DNA of 64,000 bases from Micrococcaceae bacterium RIT 802 (GCA_016892645.1 JAFEMX010000007.1:124001-188000); one strand, 5' to 3'; counted from the first letter of the stretch, positions 9,756 through 19,234 are shown. The notes: a model not told the origin generated them from the sequence alone. A program made the numbers and translations.

Positions 9756-10661
9756 ATGGCACCGGCCACCGAATCCCCCGACCACGAATTCGTCCTGAGC
9801 CTGGACTGCCCCGAACGCCGCGGCATCGTCCACGCGGTCTCGGGTTTCCTGCTCGAGCATGGCGGGGACATCCATGAACTGCGCCAATTCGATGACTTCG
9901 GCTCCGGGCGGTTCTTCATGCGCATCCATTTCGTCAGCCGCCCGGGCACCGACTTCCCGCAGGTCTCGCCGGATGCCGACATCGAGCTGGAGCGCCTGCG
10001 CAGCGCCCTGGCACCGCTGGCCGGCGCGCACGAGATGCAGTGGAGCCTGCGGCCGCTGACCGAGAAGCGCCGCGTGCTGGTCATGGTCTCCAAGTTCGGC
10101 CACTGCCTCAATGACCTGCTCTACCGCTCACGGATGGGCGAACTGCCGATCGACATCGTCGCCGTCGTCTCCAACCACACCGACCACCAGTCGCTGGTGG
10201 AGTGGCACGGGATCGACTTCCACCATGTCCCGGTCACCCCGGACACCAAGCCGGCCGCCGAGGCGAAGCTGCTGGAGCTCATGGACGACTACGACGTCGA
10301 GCTGGTGGTCCTGGCCCGCTACATGCAGATCCTCTCCGACGAGCTCAGCCGCCAGCTCACCGGCAAGACGATCAACATCCACCACTCCTTCCTGCCGTCC
10401 TTCAAGGGCGCCAAGCCGTACCACCAGGCCCATGCCCGCGGCGTGAAGACCGTCGGGGCCACGGCGCACTACGTCAACTCCGAGCTGGACGAGGGGCCGA
10501 TCATCTCCCAGCAGGTCCAGGACGTGGACCACACCTTCTCCCCCGCGGACCTCGTCGCCGCGGGCCGGGACACCGAGTGCAAGGCGCTCTCCAATGCGGT
10601 GAAGTGGCACTGCGAGGGACGGGTGTTCCTCGAGGGGAACCGCACCGTGGTGCTGCGCTGA
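9756..10661 (+). CDS. purU: Formyltetrahydrofolate deformylase
   Basis: The 301-residue enzyme hydrolyses 10-formyl-THF to formate and THF. It has an N-terminal ACT domain (VLSLDCPERRGIVHAVSGFL, residues 9-28) and a C-terminal formyltransferase-like catalytic domain. The catalytic Asn, His and Asp are visible in INIHHSFLPSF and SELDEGPI. In the sarcosine operon it frees THF that would otherwise pile up in one-carbon forms. This order, glyA-soxBDAG-purU, is that of the classic Corynebacterium sp. P-1 sarcosine operon. AGGA lies 4 bases before the ATG. Confidence 0.95.
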   Translation: MAPATESPDHEFVLSLDCPERRGIVHAVSGFLLEHGGDIHELRQFDDFGSGRFFMRIHFVSRPGTDFPQVSPDADIELERLRSALAPLAGAHEMQWSLRPLTEKRRVLVMVSKFGHCLNDLLYRSRMGELPIDIVAVVSNHTDHQSLVEWHGIDFHHVPVTPDTKPAAEAKLLELMDDYDVELVVLARYMQILSDELSRQLTGKTINIHHSFLPSFKGAKPYHQAHARGVKTVGATAHYVNSELDEGPIISQQVQDVDHTFSPADLVAAGRDTECKALSNAVKWHCEGRVFLEGNRTVVLR

Positions 10662-10773
10662 CTCCCGCGGGCCATCGCATGACGACATGCCGGGACGATT
10701 GATGACAGTTGTCAGTATCGCCGAGGCCTGACCGGCCGTAGCCTGAGGGAAACACCCACAGGAGGCCCCTCAC

Positions 10774-11367
10774 ATGCCGCGTCCCACCACATCACTGGAG
10801 CCCGCTTCCCCCGGCGCCACCGCGGGGAAGGTCCGCGGGATCGCCCGTCTGGGCCACCCCCGGGTGTCCGGCGCGGTCATCGGAGGCATCGGCGGGACGG
10901 TCTTCGTCGCCGCGAATGCCCCGGCACTGCCCGGTGTCTGGACGGTCCTGGCCGATCTGGCCGGCGCGGCGGCGCTGGCGGGCTGGTGCGTCGCCGTGCT
11001 GATCCGCAGACGCCGCCTCGGGCCCGTCCTGCGTCCAGGCCGTGCGGCCGGGATCGTGTATGTGGCCGGCATCGTGGGGATGTTGGCGATCATGTTCGCC
11101 GGCTCGCGGCTCCTGGAGACCACGCATCATGAGGATCTGCAGCCCGCGGTGATCGCACTGGCGGTGGGCGTGCATTTCCTGCCCTACGCGCGGGCCTTTG
11201 GCGCCCCGGTCTTCGGCGGGCTCGGGCTGGCGCTGGCCCTCGTCGGCATCCTGGGCCTGGTGATCGGCCTGGCGGCCGGGGGCGCAGCGGCATCGGCGGC
11301 CGCCGTCGCCGCGGGACTCATCCTGCTCGGGGGCATCGCCCGGGACGCAGTGGTCGATGCCCCCTGA
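10774..11367 (+). CDS. Membrane protein of unknown function
   Basis: The 197-residue protein is largely hydrophobic with about six predicted membrane segments, starting after a charged N-terminus of some 30 residues. A basic RRRR stretch after the second segment suggests a cytoplasmic loop. A histidine-acid motif (TTHHEDLQ) sits before the fourth segment. AGGAGG lies 7 bases before the ATG, one of the best ribosome sites in the window. Upstream, TGACA-GT-TGTCA at 10703-10714 is an imperfect inverted repeat that could be an operator. I do not recognise the family. It converges with the ThDP gene, with only 9 bases between them. Confidence 0.7.
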   Translation: MPRPTTSLEPASPGATAGKVRGIARLGHPRVSGAVIGGIGGTVFVAANAPALPGVWTVLADLAGAAALAGWCVAVLIRRRRLGPVLRPGRAAGIVYVAGIVGMLAIMFAGSRLLETTHHEDLQPAVIALAVGVHFLPYARAFGAPVFGGLGLALALVGILGLVIGLAAGGAAASAAAVAAGLILLGGIARDAVVDAP

Positions 11368-11376
11368 ATGGTCCGC

Positions 11377-13083
11377 TCAGCCCAGGTGGGTGGGCGCGAA
11401 CATCTTGAGCAGCGTCTGCACGACCACCACGTTCGGCCCCTCCGCGGCGAAGGATTCGCGGAGCGCGGCCTGGATGTCCTGTGGCGCCACGGCGCGTGCC
11501 GGGATGCCGAACGATTCGGCCAACGCCACGAAGTCCGGGCGGGCCAACTCGGTGGCCGTGGCCTTGCCGAACGCCCCCTCCATGTACTCGCGCAGGATGC
11601 CGTAGCCTCCATCGTCGACGATCAGCCAGGTGACCGCCGTCTGGTGCTGCTTCGCGGTGGCCAGTTCGGCGATCGAATACATCGAGGACCCGTCCCCGGA
11701 GACGGCCAGCACGCGGCCCTCCACCCCGGTCCTGCCGGCCACGGCCAGGCCGACGGCTCCGCCGATGGCCGCGGGGAAGCCGTATCCGAGCCCGCCGGCG
11801 CCCTGGGCTGAATGGAATTCCCCGTCCCGGGCGTCCCAGCAGCTCCAGCCCCAGTAGGCGGCGATCGTCATGTCCCAGTAGGTCTGCATCGTGTCGGGGA
11901 CGGCGTCGCGGATGTCCTGCATGAACCGGCGCTCCAGGGACAGGTCCTGGGCGTCGAGCCGGGCGGTGACCTTCTGAAGCGTCTCGGCGACCACCTGCTC
12001 CGGCGACTTCCCGTGCCAGTCGGGGGCACCGGCGTCGTCCCGGGTGCCGTGGGCATCCAGCGCGCCGGAGAGGAATTCCAGTGCGGCCCGGGCATCGGCC
12101 CGGATGCCCAGCGCGGGGCTGTTGGATTCGAGCACCCGCGGTTCGGCGTCGATCTGGATCATGCGCCCGCGCGGGGCCAGCGTGAAGTAGTTGGAGGTGA
12201 CCTCGCCCAGCGCGGAGCCGATGACGATCAGCACGTCGGCGTCCTCGAGCACCTCGGTGGTGTGCCGGTCCTCGACCCACGACTGCAGGCTCAGCGGGTG
12301 CTCCCAGGGGAACGCGCCGTTGCCGCCGGGCGAGCAGATCACCGGGGCGCGCAGCTGTTCGGCCACGCGCAGCAGCTCGGCCTGGGCGCCGGCCCGGCGG
12401 ACGCCGCCGCCGGCCACGATTGCCGGGCGGCGGGCCTGGCCCAGCCAGCGCACGGCCTCCTCGATGAGTTCGACGCGCGGCGGGTGCTCGTACGCCTCGG
12501 CGAGCGCGTCGACCACGGGCGGGACGAACACCTCGGCGAGCAGGACGTCCTGGGGCACCTCGACCCACACGGGCCCCTGCGGCACGGTGATCGCATCGGC
12601 CCAGGCGTCCTGGATCGCGGAGGGGATGCCGGAGGCGTGGTGGACGGTGCGCTGGGACTTGGTGACGTTGGCCGCCGAGGCCTTCTGGTCATCGAGCTGG
12701 TGCAGCATGCCCTTGCGCCGGGCGCCGAGCCCGTCGAGGGGGATCTGGCTGGCGAGGACGACCATCGGCACGCCGGTGGCGTAGGCCTCCTGCAGCCCGG
12801 CCAGCGAGGTCAGCGCCCCGGGCCCGGTGGAGAGGAACAGCACCCCGACCTCGCCGGTGGCCCGGGAGTAGCCGTCGGCGGCGAATGCCGAGTTGTTCTC
12901 CACCCGGGAGGAGACGAAGTGCAGGTCCGAGCGCGAGAGCGCATCGAACAGGCCCAGGGCGTGCTGGCCGGGGATGCCGAACACGGTGCGCGCCCCGAGG
13001 GCGGAGAGGGTCTCGATGGCCAGGTCGCCGCCGTTGCGTGGGGCCGGCGTGGGGGCCGCAGTGGTTTCGGGGATTGTGGACAT
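11377..13083 (-). CDS. ThDP-dependent enzyme, acetolactate-synthase-like; candidate 2-ketoarginine decarboxylase
   Basis: The 568-residue protein has the three domains of the acetolactate synthase/pyruvate decarboxylase superfamily. The cofactor-activating glutamate is Glu62 (SSRVENNSAF) and the ThDP/metal motif begins at GDGSSMYSIAELATA. In the second half of that motif the usual Asn-Asn-Gly is Asp-Asp-Gly (VDDGGYG), a substitution that can still coordinate magnesium. It starts 2 bases after the ureohydrolase gene ends, so the two form an operon. In the arginine transaminase pathway of Pseudomonas a ThDP enzyme of this type (AruI) decarboxylates 2-ketoarginine and a ureohydrolase (GbuA) later removes urea, so that role is plausible. 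An acetolactate-type activity cannot be excluded. Confidence 0.85.
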   Translation of the reverse strand: MSTIPETTAAPTPAPRNGGDLAIETLSALGARTVFGIPGQHALGLFDALSRSDLHFVSSRVENNSAFAADGYSRATGEVGVLFLSTGPGALTSLAGLQEAYATGVPMVVLASQIPLDGLGARRKGMLHQLDDQKASAANVTKSQRTVHHASGIPSAIQDAWADAITVPQGPVWVEVPQDVLLAEVFVPPVVDALAEAYEHPPRVELIEEAVRWLGQARRPAIVAGGGVRRAGAQAELLRVAEQLRAPVICSPGGNGAFPWEHPLSLQSWVEDRHTTEVLEDADVLIVIGSALGEVTSNYFTLAPRGRMIQIDAEPRVLESNSPALGIRADARAALEFLSGALDAHGTRDDAGAPDWHGKSPEQVVAETLQKVTARLDAQDLSLERRFMQDIRDAVPDTMQTYWDMTIAAYWGWSCWDARDGEFHSAQGAGGLGYGFPAAIGGAVGLAVAGRTGVEGRVLAVSGDGSSMYSIAELATAKQHQTAVTWLIVDDGGYGILREYMEGAFGKATATELARPDFVALAESFGIPARAVAPQDIQAALRESFAAEGPNVVVVQTLLKMFAPTHLG

Positions 13084-13085
13084 GA

Positions 13086-14066
13086 TCAGGCCTCCTGCGT
13101 GGTGCGCTTGTCCGCCATCAGCGAGACCAGGTCGTAGGCGACGTGGGAGCCGGCGACGCCGGTCATCTCGGCGTGGTCGTAGGCGGGGGCGACCTCGACC
13201 AGGTCGGCGCCGACGAGGTTCATGCCGCGCATGCCGCGCAGGATCTCCAGCAGCTCGCGGCTGGTGATGCCACCGGCCTCGGGGGTTCCGGTGCCGGGGG
13301 CGTGGGCGGGGTCCAGCACGTCGATGTCGACCGAGATGTACAGCGGGCGGTTGCCGATGCGGTCGCGCAGCTTGGCGACGATTTCCGCCACGCCCTGGTA
13401 GTAGACGTCGGAGGAGGTCACGATCCCGAAGCCGAAGCGCTTGTCGTCCTCGAGGTCCTTCTTGCCGTAGAGCGGGCCGCGGGTGCCGACGTGGGAGATG
13501 GCCTCGGTGTCGAGGATGCCCTCCTCCACGGCCCGGCGGAACGGGGTGCCGTGCGTGTATTCGGCGCCGAAGTAGGTGTCCCAGGTGTCCAGGTGGGCGT
13601 CGAAGTGCAGCATGGCCACCGGTTCGCCGGCGCGTTCGGCGGCGGCGCGCAGCAGCGGCAGCGCGATGGTGTGGTCCCCGCCGATGGTCATCAGCGAGGC
13701 GCCGTCGGCGGTCAGGTCCAGGGCGTTCTGCTGGATCGTCTCGATGGCCTCGTTGATGTTGAACGGGTTGACCGCCATGTCCCCGGCGTCGGCGACCTGC
13801 ACGTTCTCGAACGGGGAGATGTCCATCGCCGGGTTGTAGGGGCGCAGCAACCGCGAGGATTCACGGACGTGGTTGGAGCCGAACCGGGCGCCGGGCCGGT
13901 AGGAGACGCCGGCGTCGAAGGGGACGCCGACCACCTTGATGCCGGCGCCGGCGACCTGGTCCAGGCGCGGCAGCCGGGCGTACGTGGCCGCCCCGGCAAA
14001 GCGCGGGATGCGCGAGGAATCAATGGGCCCGACGTTCCCGTTGGCCTCGATGCGGATCTCTTCCAT
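13086..14066 (-). CDS. speB: Ureohydrolase (agmatinase/guanidinobutyrase family)
   Basis: The 326-residue enzyme belongs to the arginase/agmatinase fold. The metal ligands are present in [19 protein letters not shown] and [14 protein letters not shown]. These enzymes hydrolyse guanidino compounds to urea and an amine: agmatine, 4-guanidinobutyrate or related substrates. The substrate cannot be read from the motifs. The neighbouring ThDP enzyme favours guanidinobutyrate, and the window also encodes a separate agmatine deiminase route. The ATG at 14066 has AAGGAG 4 bases upstream; an in-frame ATG at 14126 would add residues unlike the family. A good promoter is seen at 14139-14167. Confidence 0.88.
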   Translation of the reverse strand: MEEIRIEANGNVGPIDSSRIPRFAGAATYARLPRLDQVAGAGIKVVGVPFDAGVSYRPGARFGSNHVRESSRLLRPYNPAMDISPFENVQVADAGDMAVNPFNINEAIETIQQNALDLTADGASLMTIGGDHTIALPLLRAAAERAGEPVAMLHFDAHLDTWDTYFGAEYTHGTPFRRAVEEGILDTEAISHVGTRGPLYGKKDLEDDKRFGFGIVTSSDVYYQGVAEIVAKLRDRIGNRPLYISVDIDVLDPAHAPGTGTPEAGGITSRELLEILRGMRGMNLVGADLVEVAPAYDHAEMTGVAGSHVAYDLVSLMADKRTTQEA

Positions 14067-14138
14067 GGTTCTCCTTCGCTGCGGGCCCCGGAATACCGAC
14101 GACGCCTGTTGCCTCACAAGATACATTTGTTGCTCTTC

Positions 14139-14167
14139 ATGCTATTTGTGGCCCGTGGCACAGTCAA
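14139..14167 (-). promoter_or_regulatory. Predicted promoter of the ureohydrolase-ThDP operon
   Basis: On the minus strand TTGACT (14167-14162) and TAGCAT (14144-14139) are separated by 17 bases. Just downstream of the expected start lies an AT-rich patch with ACAA and TTGT arms 7 bases apart (about 14116-14130), a possible operator for the XRE-cupin regulator encoded nearby. Confidence 0.55.
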
Positions 14168-14317
14168 GGAGCACGACGCCGGCCCTCCTGCCCCAGCCTC
14201 ATCCCGCCCCGGGATCGGGTCAAGGCCGGCGCGTGGCGGGCCACCGTGCCGCACATCACGTTCCCGGCGGACCTTGGCCTCTTGCGTCCGGGCGAGGCAG
14301 GCGTAGTGTTCCACCTC

Positions 14318-16291
14318 GTGAAGAAAACAGCGGGCTTCCGCACCGCCCCGGGCCGTAGCCCCCAGCATCCCCTCCGACGCCGGCTGGGCAGCTGGCTCAT
14401 GGAAGCCGACATCCCCCATCCCGAGGCCCCCGGCCAGGCACGCGCCGGCCACGAGAGCGGCCAGGCCTGGTGGAAGGTCATGTGCCTGTCGGGCCTGGAC
14501 TACTTCTCCACGCTGGGATACCAGCCGGCCATCGCGGTGCTGGCCGCCGGGGTCCTCGCCCCGCTGGCCACGCTCGTCCTGGTCGCCGTCACCCTGGGAG
14601 CCGCACTGCCGATCTACCGGAGGGTCGCCGTCGAGAGCCCGCACGGGCAGGGCTCGATCGCCATGCTCGAGCGGCTCCTGCCCCACTGGAAGGGCAAGCT
14701 CCTGGTCCTGGTGCTGCTGGGATTCGCGGCCACGGACTTCATGATCACCATGACGCTCTCCGCCGCCGACGCCACCGCCCACATCATCGAGAACCCCTTC
14801 ACCCCGGCCTGGTTCGAGGGCAAGAACGTGCCCATCACCCTGGTGCTGCTGGTCCTGCTGACCCTGTTGTTCCTGCGCGGGTTCACCGAGGTCATCTCGC
14901 TCGCCGTCGTCCTCGTCGGCGCCTACCTGGCCCTGAACGTCGTCGTGCTGGCCTCCAGCCTGGGGCGCATCGCCGCGGCACCGGGCCCGGTGGGCGACTG
15001 GTGGACGACGCTGACCACCAGCCATGGCAGCCCGTGGCTCATGGTGGCCATGGCCCTGCTCGTGTTCCCCAAGCTCGCCCTGGGCCTGTCCGGCTTCGAG
15101 ACCGGGGTCGCGGTCATGCCGCAGATCCGCGGCCGGGCCACCGACACCGAGGCGGATCCGGCCGGACGGATCGCCGGTGCCAAGCGCTTGCTGACGACGG
15201 CGGCCGTCACCATGAGCGTGCTGCTGGTCATCTCCTGCGTGGTCACCACCTGGCTGGTGCCGGCCGCCGAGCTGCAACCGGGAGGCTCGGCCAACGGGCG
15301 GGCCCTGGCCTACCTGGCGCATGAGCAGCTCGGCGAGGGGTTCGGCAGCGTCTACGACCTCTCGACCATCCTCATCCTCTGGTTCGCCGGGGCCTCCGCG
15401 CTGGCCGGGCTGCTGAACCTCATCCCGCGCTACCTGCCCCGGTTCGGCATGGCCCCGGAGTGGGCGCGGGCCAACCGCCCACTGGTGCTCGTCCTGGTCG
15501 GGATCGCGGTGCTGGTGACGCTGCACTTCCGCGCCAGCGTCGACGCCCAAGGCGCCGCCTATGCCACCGGGGTGCTGGTGCTGATGACCTCGGCCGCGGT
15601 CGCCGTCGCCCTCTCCGCCCGGCGCCGGCGGCAACGGTGGCGCACGCTGGCGTTCTCCGTCGTCGTCCTGGTCTTCCTCTACACCACGATCGCCAACGTC
15701 GTCGAGCGACCCGACGGGTTGCGCATCGCCGTCCTGTTCATCGCCGCGATCCTGTTCGTCTCCTTCGTCTCGCGCTTCCGCCGCTCCACCGAGCTGCGGG
15801 CCACCACCGTGAAGTTCGACGACACCGCCGACGCCCTGCTCACCGCGGCCGCCGCGGCGGGCCAGGTCTCGCTGATCGCCCACGAACCGGTGCGGTTCAG
15901 CGCCGAGCGCTACCGCCACAAGCTCGAGCATGCCCGCATCGCCAGCCACCTGCCGGAGGCGGCCCGGCCCCTGTTCATCGAGATCACGCTCGGCGACTAC
16001 TCGGACTTCGCGCAGGACCTGCTGGTGCGCGGGACGACGCGCCACGGCTACCTGGTCCTGGAGGCCACCGCACCGTCGGTGTCCACGGCCCTCGCGGCGA
16101 TCTGCCTGCGGATCCGCGACGAGTTCGGCACCATGCCCCACCTGTATTTCCGCTGGACCGAGGGCTCCCCGGTGCGCAACCTGGTGGGCTTCCTGCTGCT
16201 GGGCCAGGGCGAGATCGCGCCCCTGACGCGGGAGGTGTTGCGCGAGGCCGAACCCCAGGTGCAACGCCGGCCCTGGATCCATGTGGGCTGA
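14318..16291 (+). CDS. APC-superfamily transporter with long cytoplasmic C-terminal domain
   Basis: The 657-residue protein carries about a dozen membrane segments with the amino acid/polyamine permease look ([20 protein letters not shown] near the first helix, [17 protein letters not shown] midway). The last 180 residues or so are soluble and start after the final helix near [17 protein letters not shown] start it at the GTG at 14318 because a TAGTGT -10-like hexamer lies 8 bases upstream, fitting a leaderless message; an upstream GTG at 14246 is also in frame. It is divergent from the ureohydrolase operon and could import its guanidino or amino acid substrate, which is inference. Confidence 0.8.
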   Translation: MKKTAGFRTAPGRSPQHPLRRRLGSWLMEADIPHPEAPGQARAGHESGQAWWKVMCLSGLDYFSTLGYQPAIAVLAAGVLAPLATLVLVAVTLGAALPIYRRVAVESPHGQGSIAMLERLLPHWKGKLLVLVLLGFAATDFMITMTLSAADATAHIIENPFTPAWFEGKNVPITLVLLVLLTLLFLRGFTEVISLAVVLVGAYLALNVVVLASSLGRIAAAPGPVGDWWTTLTTSHGSPWLMVAMALLVFPKLALGLSGFETGVAVMPQIRGRATDTEADPAGRIAGAKRLLTTAAVTMSVLLVISCVVTTWLVPAAELQPGGSANGRALAYLAHEQLGEGFGSVYDLSTILILWFAGASALAGLLNLIPRYLPRFGMAPEWARANRPLVLVLVGIAVLVTLHFRASVDAQGAAYATGVLVLMTSAAVAVALSARRRRQRWRTLAFSVVVLVFLYTTIANVVERPDGLRIAVLFIAAILFVSFVSRFRRSTELRATTVKFDDTADALLTAAAAAGQVSLIAHEPVRFSAERYRHKLEHARIASHLPEAARPLFIEITLGDYSDFAQDLLVRGTTRHGYLVLEATAPSVSTALAAICLRIRDEFGTMPHLYFRWTEGSPVRNLVGFLLLGQGEIAPLTREVLREAEPQVQRRPWIHVG

Positions 16292-16329
16292 GACGGGGGC
16301 GGCGGGCCGGACTCGCCTACGCTGAGGGG

Positions 16330-16860
16330 GTGACGCATCCAGCCACCGAATCGACCACCGAGCACGTCGTGCGTCGGATCGCCCTGACCACGCCCCTGTC
16401 CTTCGAGCCCATGCGCCTCCGCTTCGAGGCCACGGTCCCCGAGCTCGACCTCGCCGGGCTCGAGCGCATGGCCGAACAGGGGGCGACCTGGGGTGAGCTC
16501 CAACGCGCGGCCGGACACGGGGCGGCCTACGACCTCTGCCGTTTCTGGACCCACGATCCCTCGGCGCTGCTGCACCTGGCGGGCAACGACGCGCCCAGCC
16601 GCACGTACCTCATCGGAAGCCTGGCCATGGCCGCCCGCCTATTCCGCATCGAACCCGGCACGGCATTGCATGCACCGCTGCGCATCGAGCTGCACGCCAA
16701 CCGGTCGGGGGCAGCCGTGCTGTCCTTCGACCAGCCCGGCTCCCAGCTGGCCAGCTACGGCTTGAACAAGATCACGCAGGCCGGCTACGAACTGGACCGC
16801 CTGCTCGGGGACCTGCTGGAGGGCCTGGACCTGCCCCGGCCCGCGGCCCTGCGACGCTGA
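16330..16860 (+). CDS. DUF302-like protein
   Basis: The 176-residue protein resembles the DUF302 fold in its second half: YLIGSLAMAARLFRIEPGTA, then LHAPLRIELHANRSGAAVLSFDQPGSQLA. No signal peptide or membrane segment is seen. The function of DUF302 proteins is unknown. The GTG at 16330 follows TACGCT by 6 bases, so translation is probably leaderless. It lies 38 bases after the transporter and converges with the XRE-cupin gene. Confidence 0.6.
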   Translation: MTHPATESTTEHVVRRIALTTPLSFEPMRLRFEATVPELDLAGLERMAEQGATWGELQRAAGHGAAYDLCRFWTHDPSALLHLAGNDAPSRTYLIGSLAMAARLFRIEPGTALHAPLRIELHANRSGAAVLSFDQPGSQLASYGLNKITQAGYELDRLLGDLLEGLDLPRPAALRR

Positions 16861-16884
16861 GGCGGCAGGGTCGGCGGTCAGGGG

Positions 16885-17460
16885 TCAGCGCGAGGCGGCG
16901 GGGACCAGCGTCCAGAGCACGACGGCCTCGGCATCGGTGGGGTTGATCCACGAATGCGGCTCGCGGCCCGGGAAGGTCAGCGAGTCTCCGGCCTCCAGCT
17001 CGAAGCGCTCGTTGGCGAAGACGATGATGAACGTCCCCGAGACCACGTGCAGGACCTCGACCTCGCAATCGACCGAATACAACTCCGACTCCCCCTCGCC
17101 GCGGGGTTCGATGACGGCACGGATCATCTGCAGGCGCTTCTCGGAGCGGCTTGTCATCAACCGCTCGACGATGCCATGGCCGCCCAGGGAGATGCGCGGC
17201 GCGCTCTGAAGCCTGACCACATGGGTTTCCGGCTGGGCGAAGAGGTCGCCGATCGAGACGGAGAGCACCTGGCACAACGTCACCAGCGAGGCCACCGACG
17301 GCGAGGTGAGGTCGCGTTCGACGCGGGAGAGGAATCCCTTGGTCAGCCCGGTCGATTCGGCCACCTGCTCGATCGTCATGCGCTGGGCATGCCGTGCGGC
17401 CCGGATCTTCGAGCCGATCGCCAGCGGTGTGTTGCTGGGTTCGACGGGCAACGCCTTCAT
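16885..17460 (-). CDS. XRE-family regulator with C-terminal cupin domain
   Basis: The 191-residue protein has an N-terminal helix-turn-helix (IGSKIRAARHAQRMTIEQVA to TGLTKGFLSRVERD, residues 15-50) and a C-terminal cupin (about residues 115-185: VLHVVSGTFIIVF, EAGDSLTFPGREPHSW). This architecture is common in regulators of polyamine and amino acid catabolism such as PuuR. It is divergent from the sodium:solute symporter and near the ureohydrolase operon, both probable targets. The ATG at 17460 is the only good start. Confidence 0.88.
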   Translation of the reverse strand: MKALPVEPSNTPLAIGSKIRAARHAQRMTIEQVAESTGLTKGFLSRVERDLTSPSVASLVTLCQVLSVSIGDLFAQPETHVVRLQSAPRISLGGHGIVERLMTSRSEKRLQMIRAVIEPRGEGESELYSVDCEVEVLHVVSGTFIIVFANERFELEAGDSLTFPGREPHSWINPTDAEAVVLWTLVPAASR

Positions 17461-17535
17461 GGGTGGGATACTCCGAGTCCTCGTGCAAAGTGGTGCGGTG
17501 TGCGGTGCTGCGTTCCGTCACACAGCATAAGCCAA

Positions 17536-17564
17536 TTGATTTGTTAGCCAGCTCACTTTAGCCT
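17536..17564 (+). promoter_or_regulatory. Predicted promoter of the sodium:solute symporter gene
   Basis: TTGATT at 17536-17541 and TAGCCT at 17559-17564 are 17 bases apart in the AT-richer divergent region. ATTTGTTAGC within it resembles ATTTGTTGCT near 14126, next to the ureohydrolase promoter. Confidence 0.45.
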
Positions 17565-17627
17565 AGTGGGCAACAGGTGTTTACTGTCAAGCATCCACTG
17601 TCTTCATCCCACGGAATAAGGTCCCCC

Positions 17628-19157
17628 ATGGAATTCATCAATATCGCGATCGTCATCGCCTACCTGGCGGCGATGCTCGCCTTCGGCTGGTGGGGCAAGT
17701 CGCGCACCAAGAACAGCAGCGACTACCTGGTCGCCGGGCGCCGGCTCGGCCCCTTCCTCTACACCGGCACCATGGCCGCCGTCGTGCTCGGAGGCGCCTC
17801 CACCGTCGGCGGCGTCGGCCTGGGCTACAAGTTCGGCATCTCCGGCGCCTGGCTGGTCATCGCCATCGGCATCGGCGTGCTGCTGCTGAGCCTGCTCTTC
17901 GCCCCGCGCCTGCAACGCCTGAAGATCTTCACGGTCTCCCAGATGCTCACGCTGCGCTACGGCTCGAAGAACGCCACCAACGCCTCCGCCATCGTCATGC
18001 TGGCCTACACGCTGATGCTGTGCGCCACCTCGACCGGCGCCTACGCCACGATCTTCGTCGTGCTCTTCGACTGGGAGCGCTGGCTGGCCATCGCCGTCGG
18101 AGGGGTCATCGTGCTGGTCTACTCCACCATCGGCGGCATGTGGTCCATCACCCTGGCCGACCAGGTCCAGTTCGTCATCAAGACCGTCGGCGTCTTCGCC
18201 CTCATGCTCCCCTTCGCCCTGTCGGCGGCCGGGGGCTTCGGCGGCATCTCCGCCGGGATCCCCGAGCGCGCCCGCGATGCGTTCTTCAGCTGGGGCGGGA
18301 TCGGCGCGCAGACGATCATCACCTACTTCGTCGTCTACACCCTGGGCCTGCTCATCGGCCAGGACATCTGGCAGCGCGTGTTCACCGCCAAGACCCCGAC
18401 GGTGGCCCGGTGGGGCGGTTCGACCGCCGGCATCTACTGCGTGCTCTACGGCATCGCCGGCGCCGTCATCGGCATGTCCGCCCGCGTCGCCCTGCCCGGC
18501 ATCGACATCGAGAACCTGGGCAAGGACGTCGTCTACGCCGAGGTGGCCATGAACCTGCTGCCCGTGGTGGTCGGGGGCATCGTGCTGGCCGCGGCCGTCG
18601 CGGCGATGATGTCCACCGCCTCCGGCGCCCTCATCGCCGCCGCCACGGTGGCCCGCAACGACGTCACCCCGTTCGTCGCTGGCTGGTTCGGCAAGAAGAT
18701 CGAGGTCAACACCGGACGCAACCCCGAACACGACGTCGCCGCCAACCGCTACTGGGTGCTCGGCCTGGGCGTGGTCGCGATCGTCCTGGCCATCATCGTC
18801 AACGACGTCGTCGCGGCCCTGACCATCGCCTATGACATCTTGGTGGGCGGCCTGCTGGTCGCCATCCTCGGCGGGCTCGTCTGGAAGCGCGGCAACGGCA
18901 TCGGCGCCGCGCTGTCCATGGCTGCGGGGACCATCGTCACGCTGACGACCATGATCGTGCTCGAAATCGGCTCCGAGGAGAAGTTCGGGGGCGTCTACGC
19001 CAACGAGCCGATCTACTACGGGCTGGCCTCCTCGCTGGTGGTCTACCTCGTCGCCAGCCTGCTCACCCCGGCCACCCGGCCCGAGGTCAGCCGGCACTGG
19101 GCGGACCGGGTCTCCGGCCGCGTCGACGTCGAGGGGGTCCCGGCCGAACAGCACTAA
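17628..19157 (+). CDS. Sodium:solute symporter (SSS family)
   Basis: The 509-residue protein has about 13 membrane segments and SSS hallmarks: SSDYLVAGRRLGPFLYTGTM after the first helix, STIGGMWSITLADQVQF midway, and IGQDIWQRVFTAKT. The family takes up sugars, amino acids, urea or polyamines with sodium. The divergent XRE-cupin regulator and the nearby ureohydrolase operon suggest uptake of a guanidino or polyamine compound. The ATG at 17628 follows AAGG at moderate spacing; the upstream GTG at 17577 lacks a site and a hydrophobic start. A strong terminator follows. Confidence 0.9.
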   Translation: MEFINIAIVIAYLAAMLAFGWWGKSRTKNSSDYLVAGRRLGPFLYTGTMAAVVLGGASTVGGVGLGYKFGISGAWLVIAIGIGVLLLSLLFAPRLQRLKIFTVSQMLTLRYGSKNATNASAIVMLAYTLMLCATSTGAYATIFVVLFDWERWLAIAVGGVIVLVYSTIGGMWSITLADQVQFVIKTVGVFALMLPFALSAAGGFGGISAGIPERARDAFFSWGGIGAQTIITYFVVYTLGLLIGQDIWQRVFTAKTPTVARWGGSTAGIYCVLYGIAGAVIGMSARVALPGIDIENLGKDVVYAEVAMNLLPVVVGGIVLAAAVAAMMSTASGALIAAATVARNDVTPFVAGWFGKKIEVNTGRNPEHDVAANRYWVLGLGVVAIVLAIIVNDVVAALTIAYDILVGGLLVAILGGLVWKRGNGIGAALSMAAGTIVTLTTMIVLEIGSEEKFGGVYANEPIYYGLASSLVVYLVASLLTPATRPEVSRHWADRVSGRVDVEGVPAEQH

Positions 19158-19200
19158 CGGCGCCGGCATCGCCGTCGTGCCCCTCCCCGGGTCACCCACC

Positions 19201-19234
19201 GCAAAACCCGTCTGTTACGGCAGGCGGGTTTTGC
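19201..19234 (+). terminator. Terminator after the symporter gene
   Basis: GCAAAACCCGTCTG (19201-19214) pairs with CAGGCGGGTTTTGC (19221-19234) around TTACGG, with one G-T pair. The T-tract lies in the distal arm, as in many actinobacterial terminators. Confidence 0.75.

Noticed and set aside
14067-14317. Guanidine riboswitch before the ureohydrolase or the transporter
   Set aside because: No ykkC-type or mini-ykkC signature is seen on either strand.
14114-16282. 722-codon open frame on the minus strand opposite the APC transporter
   Set aside because: It lies wholly antisense to a clear membrane transporter, is rich in Arg/Gly/His/Gln as expected from the high-GC shadow of that gene, and matches no family.
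17604-19199. 531-codon minus-strand frame opposite the sodium symporter
   Set aside because: It is Asp/His/Gly-rich low-complexity translation typical of antisense frames.
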